A DNA stretch of 64,000 nt from an uncultured Acetatifactor sp. (GTDB lineage Bacteria; Bacillota; Clostridia; Lachnospirales; Lachnospiraceae), in NCBI GenBank assembly GCA_910578815.1, contig CAJTSE010000007.1:105631-169630 (forward strand), read 5' to 3'. Shown piece by piece: positions 32,241 to 41,669 of this stretch (positions within the stretch are counted from its first letter, which is position 1; each line of letters begins with the position of its first letter). The translations under genes and the position numbers were made by a program. Below the pieces are notes generated by a model that was given only the letters and a program-made list of their open reading frames with translations, did not search any database and had not been told where the DNA came from.

Positions 32241-33763
32241 TTTTCCTCTCCTTTCTTCCGCACTGCCCTCTGCTTTTGTTTTTTACCTTTTCCCTGACTT
32301 TTGTGGTATCGGATCTCGGACCAGATCACCGCCCCCACAATCAGGAGCAGCAGCGTCATGACGATGCCGAAATGTTCCTCCAGCCACTTACCCCGGTATC
32401 CGTTATAAGCCTTGGAGTAAAACTCCCTGTTATTTCCCAGCTTAAAATAATACATCGCCGTCTCATAATCATCCTTCATCAGATAATTCTTGCCGATGCC
32501 GTTGTAAGCCACCTCGTAATTGGCATTCAGGGCCACCGCCTTTTCAAAAGAGACCAGCGCCTCGTCCCATCTGCCGAAATAATAGCTCTCGTTTCCGTCC
32601 AGCACGGCCTGGCCAAAAGCGGTAGGCGCCAGGATATAAAGACATTTCAAGGTTTTATCGGCGGTCACCAGCTTATCCCCCAGCCAGGCAATGGAAACGG
32701 GATTTTTATATTCTCCCTTCAGATTTCCCATGCTGCCAAATACATTCAGGATCTGACCGTCGAAATCATACAGGAAAATACGTCCCTTGTTTTTGTCCAG
32801 CAGAGCATAGGTACCATAGTCCGTCACGGCAATGTCCACAAACTGGCTTCCCAGATCGTCTGAGTGCATGGACCAGATGTCGCCGACCACACTTATATTT
32901 TCCTGCTCCCTCAATACGTTTTCGCCCTTTGAATTCAGGCGGAACACGTAATCCTGCGCGGAGGTGTCATAGGTCACCGCCATCACAAAGCCTTCGCCGT
33001 CCAGGGTGATATTGTTAAAAGCAGGCGCATAGGTCTTGGACATCTGTGCCTTCTGCTCGTCGCTGGAAAGAGACTTCCAGAAATAGTCCATAAAGCTGTA
33101 TACGGGCACATTCACGCCGTAATATCCGCTGAAATCTCCCTCTGCGGTCAGTTCCAGTATCCCCTCATAGCTGGACTGCACCACCACATAGATCCGGTTT
33201 GCAAGGTCTACCGTAATCTTGGAAGGCTTGAACTGCGCGTCTCCGGAAAGATTTTCCGGACACCCGATGATCCGTTTCAGGCTGTAGTCCTCCAGATTCA
33301 GCACCACAATTCTCTGGGCCCCGGTATCCGCAATATAAATTTCCTGCTCCTGCTCATGAATCCAGACGCCCTCCGGATTCGTCAGCATAATCTGGTTTCC
33401 GTCCTCATCCAGAGCAATCTTTCCCTCGCTGTTCCGCAGCAGCTTTACGGAATGAAGATAATTTCCGTCACTGTCCAGAATATTCATGCGGCTCTCCAGC
33501 GAGTCGATCATAAAGATCCTGCCATCCTTACTGGTATCCACGTCATCCACGCTGGACAGCTTGGTGCCGTTTAAGTTTTCCGCCGTGATGGTCCGCTCCA
33601 GCATAAAGGCCGCCGGACTTTCCTTGGCACCCCCGTAATAGCCGTAGGTATAGCCGTCGTATACAACGCTGCTGCCGTCGGCAGCGGATGCCTGCGCTGT
33701 CATGGGAAGCAGCATGGCTGCCGCCAGGACCGCTCCCAGGCATTTTAAATTCCTTTTCTTCAT
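32237..33763 (-). CDS. Secreted NHL-type beta-propeller protein with TPR and C-terminal anchor
   Basis: A 508-residue protein: signal peptide (about 1-28), then repeated blades of NHL/six-bladed propeller type (SVDDVDTSKDGRIFMIDSLE, NPEGVWIHEQEQEIYIADTG, VSIAWLGDKLVTADK), then a TPR-like section (about 395-460; SYYFGRWDEALVSFEKAVAL, AYNGIGKNYLMKDDYETAMY), a membrane helix (about 468-487) and a basic tail. It would display the propeller outside the cell. It may bind glycan or organise the surface enzymes; no catalytic site is seen. AGGAGGGGG before ATG. Confidence 0.75.
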   Translation of the reverse strand: MKKRNLKCLGAVLAAAMLLPMTAQASAADGSSVVYDGYTYGYYGGAKESPAAFMLERTITAENLNGTKLSSVDDVDTSKDGRIFMIDSLESRMNILDSDGNYLHSVKLLRNSEGKIALDEDGNQIMLTNPEGVWIHEQEQEIYIADTGAQRIVVLNLEDYSLKRIIGCPENLSGDAQFKPSKITVDLANRIYVVVQSSYEGILELTAEGDFSGYYGVNVPVYSFMDYFWKSLSSDEQKAQMSKTYAPAFNNITLDGEGFVMAVTYDTSAQDYVFRLNSKGENVLREQENISVVGDIWSMHSDDLGSQFVDIAVTDYGTYALLDKNKGRIFLYDFDGQILNVFGSMGNLKGEYKNPVSIAWLGDKLVTADKTLKCLYILAPTAFGQAVLDGNESYYFGRWDEALVSFEKAVALNANYEVAYNGIGKNYLMKDDYETAMYYFKLGNNREFYSKAYNGYRGKWLEEHFGIVMTLLLLIVGAVIWSEIRYHKSQGKGKKQKQRAVRKKGEEK

Positions 33764-33774
33764 GCTGCCCCCTC

Positions 33775-34662
33775 CTATCCTTTGATTCCAGACGTGGCCA
33801 TGGTCTCAATGACATTGCTCTGAGAGATCACGAACACCGTGATCGGTACGATAATCATAATCAGGGAAACCGCCGAGGTCACACCCGTTCTGGAAATACC
33901 GCCGCTCGCCAGCTGGGAAAGCACATAGCTCAAGGGCTTAAGTTCTTCAGAATAAATGAATACGCCGCCTGTGGTTCCCCACATCTGCTGAAAGGAAAGA
34001 ATCACCAGGGTAATCCAGGCCGGCTTGCACAGGGGCATTACCACCTTAAAGTAAATTCCGAACTCGGAAGCACCGTCAATCTTGGCCGCCTCCAGCATAT
34101 CATCCGGCACCTGGACCATAAAGTTCTTCATAAGGTACAGCCCCAGAGTTCCTCCCACCGCAGGCAGAATCACCGCCCAGTAGGTATCAATCATGCGCAG
34201 CCCGCTCATAATCAGATAGTTGGGAATCGCCGTTACCGATGTGCTGAACATCAGGGCATACACGATCAGATTACTCATGAATTTGGAGCCCGGAAATTCA
34301 TACTTTGCCAGGGGATAGGCGGCCATGGAGCCCAAAAATACCGTGCCGAATGTCCCCACTCCCGTAATTACCAGAGTGTTAAACAGGTAACGGGAAAGCG
34401 GCACCGTAAAATCCTCGATGATCGTTCCCAAGTCGAAAAAATTATCCAGCGTAGGATTATCCACCGTGAGCCTGGGCGGGAAAATAAAGATTTCCGACAA
34501 AGGCTTGAAGGCACTGACGATTGTATATACCAGCGGGAACAGACTGAACAGTCCAAACAGCCCCAGGACCACAAACAGTACAATATCTCCTCCCAGGCTC
34601 CTGTTCCTTCTTTTCAGCTTCCGCTGCTTTAATTTATGGCTGATAAATTTGAATAGTTTCAT
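33775..34662 (-). CDS. Carbohydrate ABC transporter permease (MalG type), first pair
   Basis: A 295-residue, six-helix CUT1 permease. The EAA loop is DDMLEAAKIDGASEFGIYFK followed by VVMPLCKPA. Partner of the permease immediately upstream (12 bp gap). Ends MATSGIKG, typical for this family. AGGGGGAATTAATT lies before the ATG. Confidence 0.93.
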   Translation of the reverse strand: MKLFKFISHKLKQRKLKRRNRSLGGDIVLFVVLGLFGLFSLFPLVYTIVSAFKPLSEIFIFPPRLTVDNPTLDNFFDLGTIIEDFTVPLSRYLFNTLVITGVGTFGTVFLGSMAAYPLAKYEFPGSKFMSNLIVYALMFSTSVTAIPNYLIMSGLRMIDTYWAVILPAVGGTLGLYLMKNFMVQVPDDMLEAAKIDGASEFGIYFKVVMPLCKPAWITLVILSFQQMWGTTGGVFIYSEELKPLSYVLSQLASGGISRTGVTSAVSLIMIIVPITVFVISQSNVIETMATSGIKG

Positions 34663-34674
34663 AATTAATTCCCC

Positions 34675-35577
34675 CTATCCTAATTTCCGCAGCAGCTTCT
34701 GCACAACAATGTTACAGAACATCATGATCAGGAACAGAATCACCGCAATGGTACAGGCATACCCCAGCTCATAGCGGACATTGCCAAAATCATGCAGATG
34801 AGTAAGGATCGTGTGGCCCGCGTAACCCACGGAGGGGAATCCCACCAGGTCGATGGACAGCTGAGACACGGACAGGGAACTGGTGATCTGCATCACCGCG
34901 CCGAACATCAGCTGCGGCTTCATGGAAGGCAGAATAATATACCACAGCTCCTGCCAGCGGTTTTTGATGCCTTCCACCGAACCTGCCTCCAGCAGGGATT
35001 TATCCAGATTCTGAAAGCCGGCGATAAAGGTCAGGAAGCTGACGCCCAGACTCAGCCAAAGCTGGACCACAATCAAGATGGGCATGATATATTCCTTCGT
35101 CACCAGCCATTGAACAGCTTCCTGGGTGATACCCAGCTTCATCAGCCAGGCGTTCACCCATCCGTAAGAGTCGGATGAAAACAACAGCTTCCACACCAGA
35201 TAAGCGTTGCCGGAGATGGACGGCGCGTAGAACACCAGCGTCATGATCGCCCTGGGAATTCTGGGCAGATCGTTTACCATCCATGCAAACAGAAAACACA
35301 TAATATAACTGACCGGTCCTGTAATGATTGCAAAGAACAACGTATTCTTGATTGCCGTCAAGAAAACGGAATCGTAAACAATCAGATCCAGGTAATTGCT
35401 CCAGCCCACAAATTCAGGGGCCTCCACCATGTTAAAAGCGGTAAAGCTGAACACAATGGAAACCAGCACCGGCAGCAGGGTAAAGATCACAAATATCAGT
35501 CCGAAGGGCGCAATCATGATATACTTATACTTGTGCCTTCTCCAGGTATCGGCAAAACTATTCATATTTTTCTTCAT
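34675..35577 (-). CDS. Carbohydrate ABC transporter permease (MalF type), first pair
   Basis: A 300-residue, six-helix permease. EAA loop LLEAGSVEGIKNRWQELWYI followed by ILPSMKP. It overlaps the end of the upstream binding-protein gene by 20 bases, so the two are translationally coupled. With the next gene it forms the membrane channel of an importer whose binding proteins are the two large proteins upstream. Confidence 0.93.
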   Translation of the reverse strand: MKKNMNSFADTWRRHKYKYIMIAPFGLIFVIFTLLPVLVSIVFSFTAFNMVEAPEFVGWSNYLDLIVYDSVFLTAIKNTLFFAIITGPVSYIMCFLFAWMVNDLPRIPRAIMTLVFYAPSISGNAYLVWKLLFSSDSYGWVNAWLMKLGITQEAVQWLVTKEYIMPILIVVQLWLSLGVSFLTFIAGFQNLDKSLLEAGSVEGIKNRWQELWYIILPSMKPQLMFGAVMQITSSLSVSQLSIDLVGFPSVGYAGHTILTHLHDFGNVRYELGYACTIAVILFLIMMFCNIVVQKLLRKLG

Positions 35578-38521
35578 GCTTTGTACCCCCCTGTTCCTTT
35601 ACCGATAAATGCAGTTCCTCCCGCTTTCTGGTGAGCTCCTGGTTAATTTCCTTGATATTCAGGTACAGGGTCTCTCTGGGATTTGCATGATCGCTCACCA
35701 CATCATTAAAGGAGTACTGCACCATACGGGTGGTCATATAATTTCCGGGAACCGCTTCAATACCCACAGTCTGCCCAAACTGGCTCAGCAGACTGTCCAG
35801 CTCCGCATTGCTCCAAGGCAGCTGCTTTAAAACCTCCGGGTCTGCCGCCGCATACCTGGCGGAAGTCCCCATGAGAGCCTCCAGGGAATTGGCAAACTGC
35901 AGCTGTGTATCCGTGGAGGTCCACCACTTCAGGAACTCCCAGCAGGAAGCCAAGTCTCTGTTTTTAGCCATGATAACGGATTGGGTGGTATCCACTGCAA
36001 AGGATCTGTCTATATTGCCGTCCTCCTGCAGGACGCCGGGAATGGGATGGAAGCTCCAAAGGCCTTTGATCTCCGGTGCAAAAATTTCCAGCTGGTTAAA
36101 GGTGGTGTAATTAGTGATACCTACCGGAATTTCTCCCGTGCGGAAACGGTTGCTGAAGTCCACCTGTACATCCAGGCCATAACCGGTAAAGAAATCTGTA
36201 TAATCCTTAAAGGCAATCATGGCCGCGTCGGCAGCCAGGCCGCTTTCGATACCGTAATCCGCGCCCAGCCCCAGATAAGGATCACCACCGTTCTGCATGA
36301 CCATGCCCAGATAAAGATTCATATTATAAGCGATGGAGCTGCTGTTGGTGGTGGCTTCCGTCTGCTGTACGTTTGGTATGTATATATTGTAATTATTTTT
36401 CTGCAGCTCAGGAATCATCTCCCGCAGCTCCTGCCAGGTATCGGGGACCTCAAGCCCCAGTTCACCCAGAATATCATCCCTAGTAAAAAGCATCATAAAG
36501 GTGGTCTGCTCAGGGATTCCGTAATGACCTCCCTGGAAAGCCGACGCCTCAAGAGAGCTGTCATAAAATCTCTCTGTGGCCTCTTCATAGCCTTCCAGAC
36601 CGGAAAGCTCCTGGACTGCGTTACGCATGGCGAAATCCTGCAGCGTGCCCTGGCCAAGACCGATCACCACGTCAGGTCCGTTTCCGGCAAGTGCCGCCCG
36701 CAGCACCACATCCACGGGAATCAGCTGCAGATTCACGGAAATATCCGTTTCCGGCGTAAATTCCTCTTCAATCATGTTCTGAATCATCTGCGCCTGCTCG
36801 CGCCCGTAGGAAGCAAGCCATACTTTAATGGATCCTGAGCCGCCTCCAGAGTTATCCTCCGTAATCTGGCTGTTTTTGATAAAAAAGGTCGAAAAAAACC
36901 GCACCGTACCGTTACCCAGTCCCGCAAAGAAGGAATCGCTGGCCTTAGGCAGCTTGGCATGTTCGGCGCTGAGTACCAGATAATCCAGCTCCAGCGGCAT
37001 GGACGCTACATTGACAAGCCAGGTGCCAAGAGCAGAAACATTATTCTTAAACTGTCCCAGCTCCATAATGACGCTTTCCGGGTCGTCCGCCAGCCAGGAA
37101 GCCTCCATAGCCATCTTTTCCAGCATGGCCGTATTTTCACCCTTTTCACCGGTAATGGACACGATTTCGTCAATTACGGAATAAAGAATCTCACTCTGTT
37201 CCTGCATGGTATTTGCAAAATCAGGCAGCTTTTTAACGATTTCATAATCAATAAACCGATTCGGCACCTGCCCCGTAAGCTGAATCACATCCAGATAGGC
37301 ACTGTTTAGCACCGTCATGCTCTCTTCCACCTGCGTGATAATGCTTCCCATGGGCCCCATGACGTTTTCCAGGGTAATGGTGTTCACGCCCTCCTGCAGA
37401 TGGAATAAATAAGGATTCCCTCCCTCGTCCGCAACGGTATAATTATTCATACCGTTCTGATAGTCAAAGCCAATGGCCTGCATTTCCGCGTAAGGGACCT
37501 GTCCGTTCACATACAGCCTGCGGTAGCTGGTGACGCCTCTGTTCAGATTCTGACGTCCCTTAAAGGTAAGCTCATACAACCCTTCCCGCGGCACCTCTAT
37601 CTTCCAGGTAATGGAATCTCCCGGCTGAGCCCAGTTTTCCGCGCCAATGGTATTGTAAACGATATAATAAGGATGAAAGGGCTGCAGTTCACTGTCCGAA
37701 TAATTTTTCTGGATATTGATGGAGGAAGAACTCTTGATAATCCCTGCCGTCCCTTCCGTCTGCCTTTCCGCCTGATAAATGAAGGTTTCCCCGTCATAAA
37801 CGGGGTACTGCCCTTTCAGCCCGTCTATTAGCTGTGCATATGATAAGGGCTGCTCTGCCGCTTTAAAGGTAATAGATGTATATTCCAGGGGCTCCTTGAT
37901 CACCTCAAAGCCAATAGTGTGCTTCCCCTTTTCCAGGTACACCGTCAGCGCACCGTTATTCCTTCTCTGATAATCCTCCAGAAACCACCTGGTTTCGCCG
38001 TAAACCTCGTCTGCTTCCGGACGAATCTCATTTTTGTTTTTAACACGAATCTCCTGATCCTGCCACCAGCGCTTAATTACGATCTGGGACAGGGCCTCAT
38101 AGGGAATCTCCCCGTCTATGTACACCTTCCTCTGAATATCGGATGTGGTCCCAGGCAGAGCGATATAACCCAGCTCGATATTATAAAAGCCCGAATCCGC
38201 CACTTGGAACTCCCAGGTAATGGTTCCGCTATCCTCCGTCAGAATTCCCTGCTCTCCTATATTTGCCGTCATGTCTGCCGACAAGGTAAACTTTTCCAGA
38301 TTCACCGTTACCTCGCTGTCGGACAACATTCCTTCAAAACCGTTTGCTTCCAGATACTCCCCGTAGCTTTCCTCATATGAAGCCGTTATCTGCTTGGGAA
38401 CTGCATTCGCCCCGTTCCGGGCCCCTGACCGGATCCCCAGAATCACCAATACAACGATGATAACTGCCGCCGCTGCCAGTGCCCCTGCTAATTTACCGCT
38501 TATTCTCCGTTTCCGTTTCAT
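35558..38521 (-). CDS. Membrane-anchored fusion of carbohydrate-binding domains and an ABC binding protein
   Basis: A 987-residue protein. One N-terminal helix (about 12-32), no lipobox. Two jelly-roll-like domains, about 70-210 and 235-400, share the pattern of CBM6/35-type modules (TITWEFQVADSGFYNIELGY, SITWKIEVPREGLYELTFKG, each followed by a VYIDGEIPY or LYVNGQVPY strand). A helical spacer (about 420-540) follows, then a family-1 solute-binding protein (from about 555; SIKVWLASYGREQAQMIQNM, GPDVVIGLGQGTLQDFA, SFAVDTTQSVIMAKN, CWEFLKWWTS). Such a fusion could hold polysaccharide and hand oligosaccharides to the permeases. Start placed at ATG 38521; an upstream GTG at 38536 is possible. Confidence 0.85.
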   Translation of the reverse strand: MKRKRRISGKLAGALAAAAVIIVVLVILGIRSGARNGANAVPKQITASYEESYGEYLEANGFEGMLSDSEVTVNLEKFTLSADMTANIGEQGILTEDSGTITWEFQVADSGFYNIELGYIALPGTTSDIQRKVYIDGEIPYEALSQIVIKRWWQDQEIRVKNKNEIRPEADEVYGETRWFLEDYQRRNNGALTVYLEKGKHTIGFEVIKEPLEYTSITFKAAEQPLSYAQLIDGLKGQYPVYDGETFIYQAERQTEGTAGIIKSSSSINIQKNYSDSELQPFHPYYIVYNTIGAENWAQPGDSITWKIEVPREGLYELTFKGRQNLNRGVTSYRRLYVNGQVPYAEMQAIGFDYQNGMNNYTVADEGGNPYLFHLQEGVNTITLENVMGPMGSIITQVEESMTVLNSAYLDVIQLTGQVPNRFIDYEIVKKLPDFANTMQEQSEILYSVIDEIVSITGEKGENTAMLEKMAMEASWLADDPESVIMELGQFKNNVSALGTWLVNVASMPLELDYLVLSAEHAKLPKASDSFFAGLGNGTVRFFSTFFIKNSQITEDNSGGGSGSIKVWLASYGREQAQMIQNMIEEEFTPETDISVNLQLIPVDVVLRAALAGNGPDVVIGLGQGTLQDFAMRNAVQELSGLEGYEEATERFYDSSLEASAFQGGHYGIPEQTTFMMLFTRDDILGELGLEVPDTWQELREMIPELQKNNYNIYIPNVQQTEATTNSSSIAYNMNLYLGMVMQNGGDPYLGLGADYGIESGLAADAAMIAFKDYTDFFTGYGLDVQVDFSNRFRTGEIPVGITNYTTFNQLEIFAPEIKGLWSFHPIPGVLQEDGNIDRSFAVDTTQSVIMAKNRDLASCWEFLKWWTSTDTQLQFANSLEALMGTSARYAAADPEVLKQLPWSNAELDSLLSQFGQTVGIEAVPGNYMTTRMVQYSFNDVVSDHANPRETLYLNIKEINQELTRKREELHLSVKEQGGTKHEEKYE

Positions 38522-38664
38522 AGGATGCCCTCTCACTTCCCGATTCCTGTATTCCCCTATTACCCATATCCAATCCGGCAGGGAAGATTCCCCCCTTCAA
38601 TCGAGCAGAGAAGAGCCATCTTTCCCTGCTCGTGCGCAGCGCGCACTGCACTCCTGTGCATAAA

Positions 38665-38696
38665 AAGGGCGGGTAGGTTCCCAGCCTCCCGCCCTT
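38665..38696 (-). terminator. Attenuating stem-loop after the first binding-protein gene
   Basis: On the minus strand AAGGGCGGG pairs with CCCGCCCTT, followed by TTTTT. It sits directly after the 715-residue lipoprotein gene and would let that protein be made in excess of the permeases. Confidence 0.75.
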
Positions 38697-38703
38697 CCTT
38701 TCC

Positions 38704-40851
38704 TTATTCAGCCGCCACTGTAACCTCCAGTGTCTCGCTGCCGGTATTGCCTGCATAATCCGTCACGGTCACTACCACCTTGTAAATGCCTGCCGTAGTG
38801 GTATCCAGCTCGGATAAATCTGCGGTAATGCTGTCCTTCACATCAATACCGTCCGCATCCACAGCGGTATCCACGAAGCTCTTCCAGTCGATGGTGGAAG
38901 CATCCGTATCAACCTTCACAGTAGGAAGCTCAGCCACAGGCGTAATCACGGGAGCCTCTTTATTATCAGGATTGTATACTACCACCTTAAACCGGGAGGT
39001 TTCTTCATTTCCCGAAGAGTCGCTGATATGAATCTTCACGGACTCGTCACCCTCGTATACGCCAACAATATCCAGATGCTCCTGGAAATTGCCGCCGGTC
39101 ATATCCTCAAAGGTTGCGCTTGCGGGATCCAGCACGCCGTCCACGGAATCCTCGGCGGTGAAATACTGCGTCCAGTCAATGTCCTCATACTTTGTTCCCA
39201 CGGGAACCGCCACCGTTTCCTTGGTAATGGAAGGCTTCTGGTTATCATGGATGCTGTCGGATGCCAGATTACTTGCAATATCGCTCATCAGGTTATTCAT
39301 GGCATCCTTGTTTGCCTTGATGGTCACGTCATAGGAAGAAGTACCGTCTACACCTGTCAGGGACTTACCCAGCAGAGTAGCAAAGGAAGCGTCATTATTC
39401 TCCCAGATGCCCAGCAAGCCTGCAGGGTTTCCTGCCAGATTGTTGGCAACCGCCTGGAAGCAGGCCAGCGCATCATCGCCGAAGTTCTCGTCATACAGAT
39501 CTACACCGTAACCTGCCAGAACCTCTGCCGCAGCCATGTTCTTGTATTCCGTTACAGAATCTACGCCGCCCAGAGTCTTCCAGTAGGTGTTCCAAAACAG
39601 AATATATGATTTCAGAGCCAGTTCCGTATCTACATTGCTGCCCTTTAAGATACCAACGCTGTCGCCCATATTCAGCACCTGGCTGTAGTCCTCGCTGTCC
39701 GCTGCCAGACGGTCCGCTCTGGGCCAGGGAATGATGGCAATGCTCTCTCCGCGCTCACCGCACTGGGAAGCATAATCGCCGATCCGCCAGTTGGGAGCAT
39801 CCGTAAACACGGTAGCGCCCCGTCCGAAGTCGTCTCCGCCTTCACACCAGCGGGGTACAAAGCCGTCATCGTAAAGTCCGCAGTCCGTCAAGAGCTCTGC
39901 ATTCCGCAGCTTCTCGATAAACTGTACCGCTTCGATGGAAGCATCGGAATCCGCTGCAATGGCTCCGTCTCTGTAGATACCGCTGCCGTTGGCATACATT
40001 GCCGCCAGCGCCGCATAACGGAAGTCAGTCTCATAGGCCTGAACCGTGTCATAGTGAGCCGCATCCGCAGGCGCCGCTACGCTGCTGTAGTAAGCATCTA
40101 CCTTGGTCAGATAATCCTCAAAGGCACTCCAGGTCCAGTTTCCCTCCAAATACAGATCCATGGGATAAATGGTCTTGCCGTCAGCGTCCTTCAGGGAATC
40201 CACCTTATCCAGCATGGTCAGATTCACCACCAGGGGGAAGTATGGCACGAAGTCCATATCATTGTCCAGTAAATAATAATGCCCGAACAGTTCCTCATCC
40301 AGAAGCCAGGCCGCCTCTTCATCCTCAAACAGGCCCACATAATCGTCCAGCTTCTGCAAAATATTCTGTGCAAGCACGGTAGCTTCGGAGCCGCCCCACA
40401 GCACGGCGATGTCGCAGAGGGGATCTCCTGCCAGCACGCTGGTCATCAAGTCCGTTCTGGTATCGTTAGGGAACTGTACAAACTCAAATTCTACATTCAG
40501 TTCATTCTTAATTGCTTCCAGACCGGCAATCGCCGCCTGCCTCTTAGCCTCCGGCATGGTGTATTCCCCGCTCACATCGTCCACATGATAGGGATCCAGC
40601 TCATTTAACCAGTGACTTCCGTAACGGATTACCGTAGCCTCTGCGGGAACTGCCGGCTCATCCTCCTTACTCTCAGGTGCAGACTCAGGTGTGCTTTCCG
40701 GTTTGCTCTCACTGGGCTGCTGCTCTGAAGTACCCCCCCCATTTGGATCGGTGCTGCCGCTGCCGCTTGTCTGCGTATTATTATCGCCGCAGGCTGCCAG
40801 CGAGAAAGCCATAACAGCACTCATCATCAATGCCACAACTTTCTTTTTCAT
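38704..40851 (-). CDS. Extracellular solute-binding lipoprotein with C-terminal Ig-like domains
   Basis: A 715-residue lipoprotein: lipobox LAAC (Cys21), a Ser/Glu/Pro-rich linker (about 25-70), a family-1 sugar-binding protein (about 72-530; MTSVLAGDPLCDIAVLWGG, FTDAPNWRIGDYASQC, GDSVGILKGSN) and two C-terminal Ig-like/DUF5011-type domains (about 545-630 and 640-715; DSSGNEETSRFKVVVYN, TVTDYAGNTGSETLEVTV). First gene of the operon, directly after an operator-bearing promoter, so the likely major binding protein. The added Ig-like domains may position it in the wall. AAAGGAGG before ATG. Confidence 0.9.
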   Translation of the reverse strand: MKKKVVALMMSAVMAFSLAACGDNNTQTSGSGSTDPNGGGTSEQQPSESKPESTPESAPESKEDEPAVPAEATVIRYGSHWLNELDPYHVDDVSGEYTMPEAKRQAAIAGLEAIKNELNVEFEFVQFPNDTRTDLMTSVLAGDPLCDIAVLWGGSEATVLAQNILQKLDDYVGLFEDEEAAWLLDEELFGHYYLLDNDMDFVPYFPLVVNLTMLDKVDSLKDADGKTIYPMDLYLEGNWTWSAFEDYLTKVDAYYSSVAAPADAAHYDTVQAYETDFRYAALAAMYANGSGIYRDGAIAADSDASIEAVQFIEKLRNAELLTDCGLYDDGFVPRWCEGGDDFGRGATVFTDAPNWRIGDYASQCGERGESIAIIPWPRADRLAADSEDYSQVLNMGDSVGILKGSNVDTELALKSYILFWNTYWKTLGGVDSVTEYKNMAAAEVLAGYGVDLYDENFGDDALACFQAVANNLAGNPAGLLGIWENNDASFATLLGKSLTGVDGTSSYDVTIKANKDAMNNLMSDIASNLASDSIHDNQKPSITKETVAVPVGTKYEDIDWTQYFTAEDSVDGVLDPASATFEDMTGGNFQEHLDIVGVYEGDESVKIHISDSSGNEETSRFKVVVYNPDNKEAPVITPVAELPTVKVDTDASTIDWKSFVDTAVDADGIDVKDSITADLSELDTTTAGIYKVVVTVTDYAGNTGSETLEVTVAAE

Positions 40852-40971
40852 CCTTTTCCTCCTTTATTGGCCGTACCCGGAACACCATTCCTAAGCTGCC
40901 GGCAGGATCTCCGCTGTTTTGCCGAAATCCGACCGATATATTTACAATGCCGTACCAGTACATAGCCATTT

Positions 40972-40985
40972 TGAAATCGGTTTCA
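40972..40985. promoter_or_regulatory. LacI-type operator at the glycan operon promoter
   Basis: TGAAATCGGTTTCA, a 14-bp near-palindrome of LacI/cre form, just downstream of the -10 box and so over the transcription start. A repressor bound here would block the operon. Either the local LacI protein or CcpA could be the ligand. Confidence 0.6.
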
Positions 40986-40992
40986 CAATTAC

Positions 40993-41021
40993 ATAATAAA
41001 TTTGTATGGGCATTTTGTCAA
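40993..41021 (-). promoter_or_regulatory. Promoter of the glycan-use operon
   Basis: On the minus strand a perfect TTGACA (41016-41021), 17-bp spacer, TATTAT (40993-40998). The message has a leader of about 130 bases before the binding-protein ATG at 40851. Confidence 0.75.
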
Positions 41022-41145
41022 TGCTTTTCAGCTACTTTTTTTGTTTTATTGTTTAATTTGTCATTTTGTACAAACTTAGCACCATAATTTTTGTGCATAT
41101 ATTTATTTATGCGCTGCAGACAATAAAAATACTGCATTTTTTCAG

Positions 41146-41155
41146 AAACCGGTTT
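41146..41155. promoter_or_regulatory. Possible auxiliary LacI operator
   Basis: Perfect palindrome AAACCGGTTT within AGAAACCGGTTTTA, same style as the two stronger operator candidates, about 125 bp upstream of the -35 box. Could allow looping; weak evidence. Confidence 0.3.
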
Positions 41156-41174
41156 TACGGAGAGACATTTTATT

Positions 41175-41335
41175 GGCAGCAGTTCCGTCCACACCCGTCA
41201 CAAAGCCGCACCGATGGAGCTTTCCGCTGCTTCGCTGCTGCCTTTGCTCATAAGGCGACGTTCCCGCAGCCGGTATAATCAGCCAAAACCTCGTGCAGGC
41301 ACAATTTTCAGCTGCTCACATCGGTCGGCTGAACT
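41175..41335. repeat. Degenerate palindromic repeat element
   Basis: Ends CAGTTCCG (left) and CGGCTGAACTG (right) are imperfect inverted repeats. The stretch 41223-41273 (TCCGCTGCTTCGCTGCTGCC and onward) is alignable with 14264-14313 beside the 64-bp array, so the two places share a dispersed element. The right end is the landing place of the IS66-like element at 41343. Confidence 0.5.
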
Positions 41336-41342
41336 GATATTG

Positions 41343-41560
41343 GTAACAGTTCAGCCATGCCATTCATAAGTCTTGACAATAGAAAGTACGCTTTCTATTG
41401 TATGACCGGAATATACATTTTTGCCAACAATTAATATAACTGCCGGCAACTTATTTCATGTCGGGCGTCCGCCCTATAGAAATGATTGTACAAGTTGCCC
41501 TTAGTGAGTAAGCTCCCACGGGCAATTTGTACAATCATTTCTGCATGGCTGAACTGTTAC
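41343..41560. mobile_element. Non-autonomous IS66-like element (MITE), copy 1
   Basis: A 218-bp element with perfect 18-bp terminal inverted repeats GTAACAGTTCAGCCATGC, flanked on both sides by the same 8-bp sequence TGATATTG (41335-41342 and 41561-41568). GTAA ends and 8-bp duplications are features of the IS66 family. There is no transposase gene. Inside are three stems: CAATAGAAAG/CTTTCTATTG, GGGCG/CGCCC, and a long one with arms AGAAATGATTGTACAA/TTGTACAATCATTTCT. Intact ends suggest recent mobility. Confidence 0.8.
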
Positions 41561-41589
41561 TGATATTGTAAATTAATACCGTGTCTGTA

Positions 41590-41618
41590 GTGACAAACTT
41601 CATTGATTGATATATAAT
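41590..41618 (+). promoter_or_regulatory. Promoter of the LacI regulator gene
   Basis: GTGACA (41590-41595), 17-bp spacer, perfect TATAAT (41613-41618). It lies 22 bp downstream of the right target duplication of the mobile element. Confidence 0.6.
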
Positions 41619-41669
41619 AAGATCAGTATACGAAGGAAAGCCTTACAGCCTCTTCATAAACAGCAGTTC

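Noticed and set aside
33688..34632. 314-codon plus frame
   Set aside because: Antisense to the propeller and permease genes, no ribosome site; composition is typical of reverse-read membrane-protein codons.
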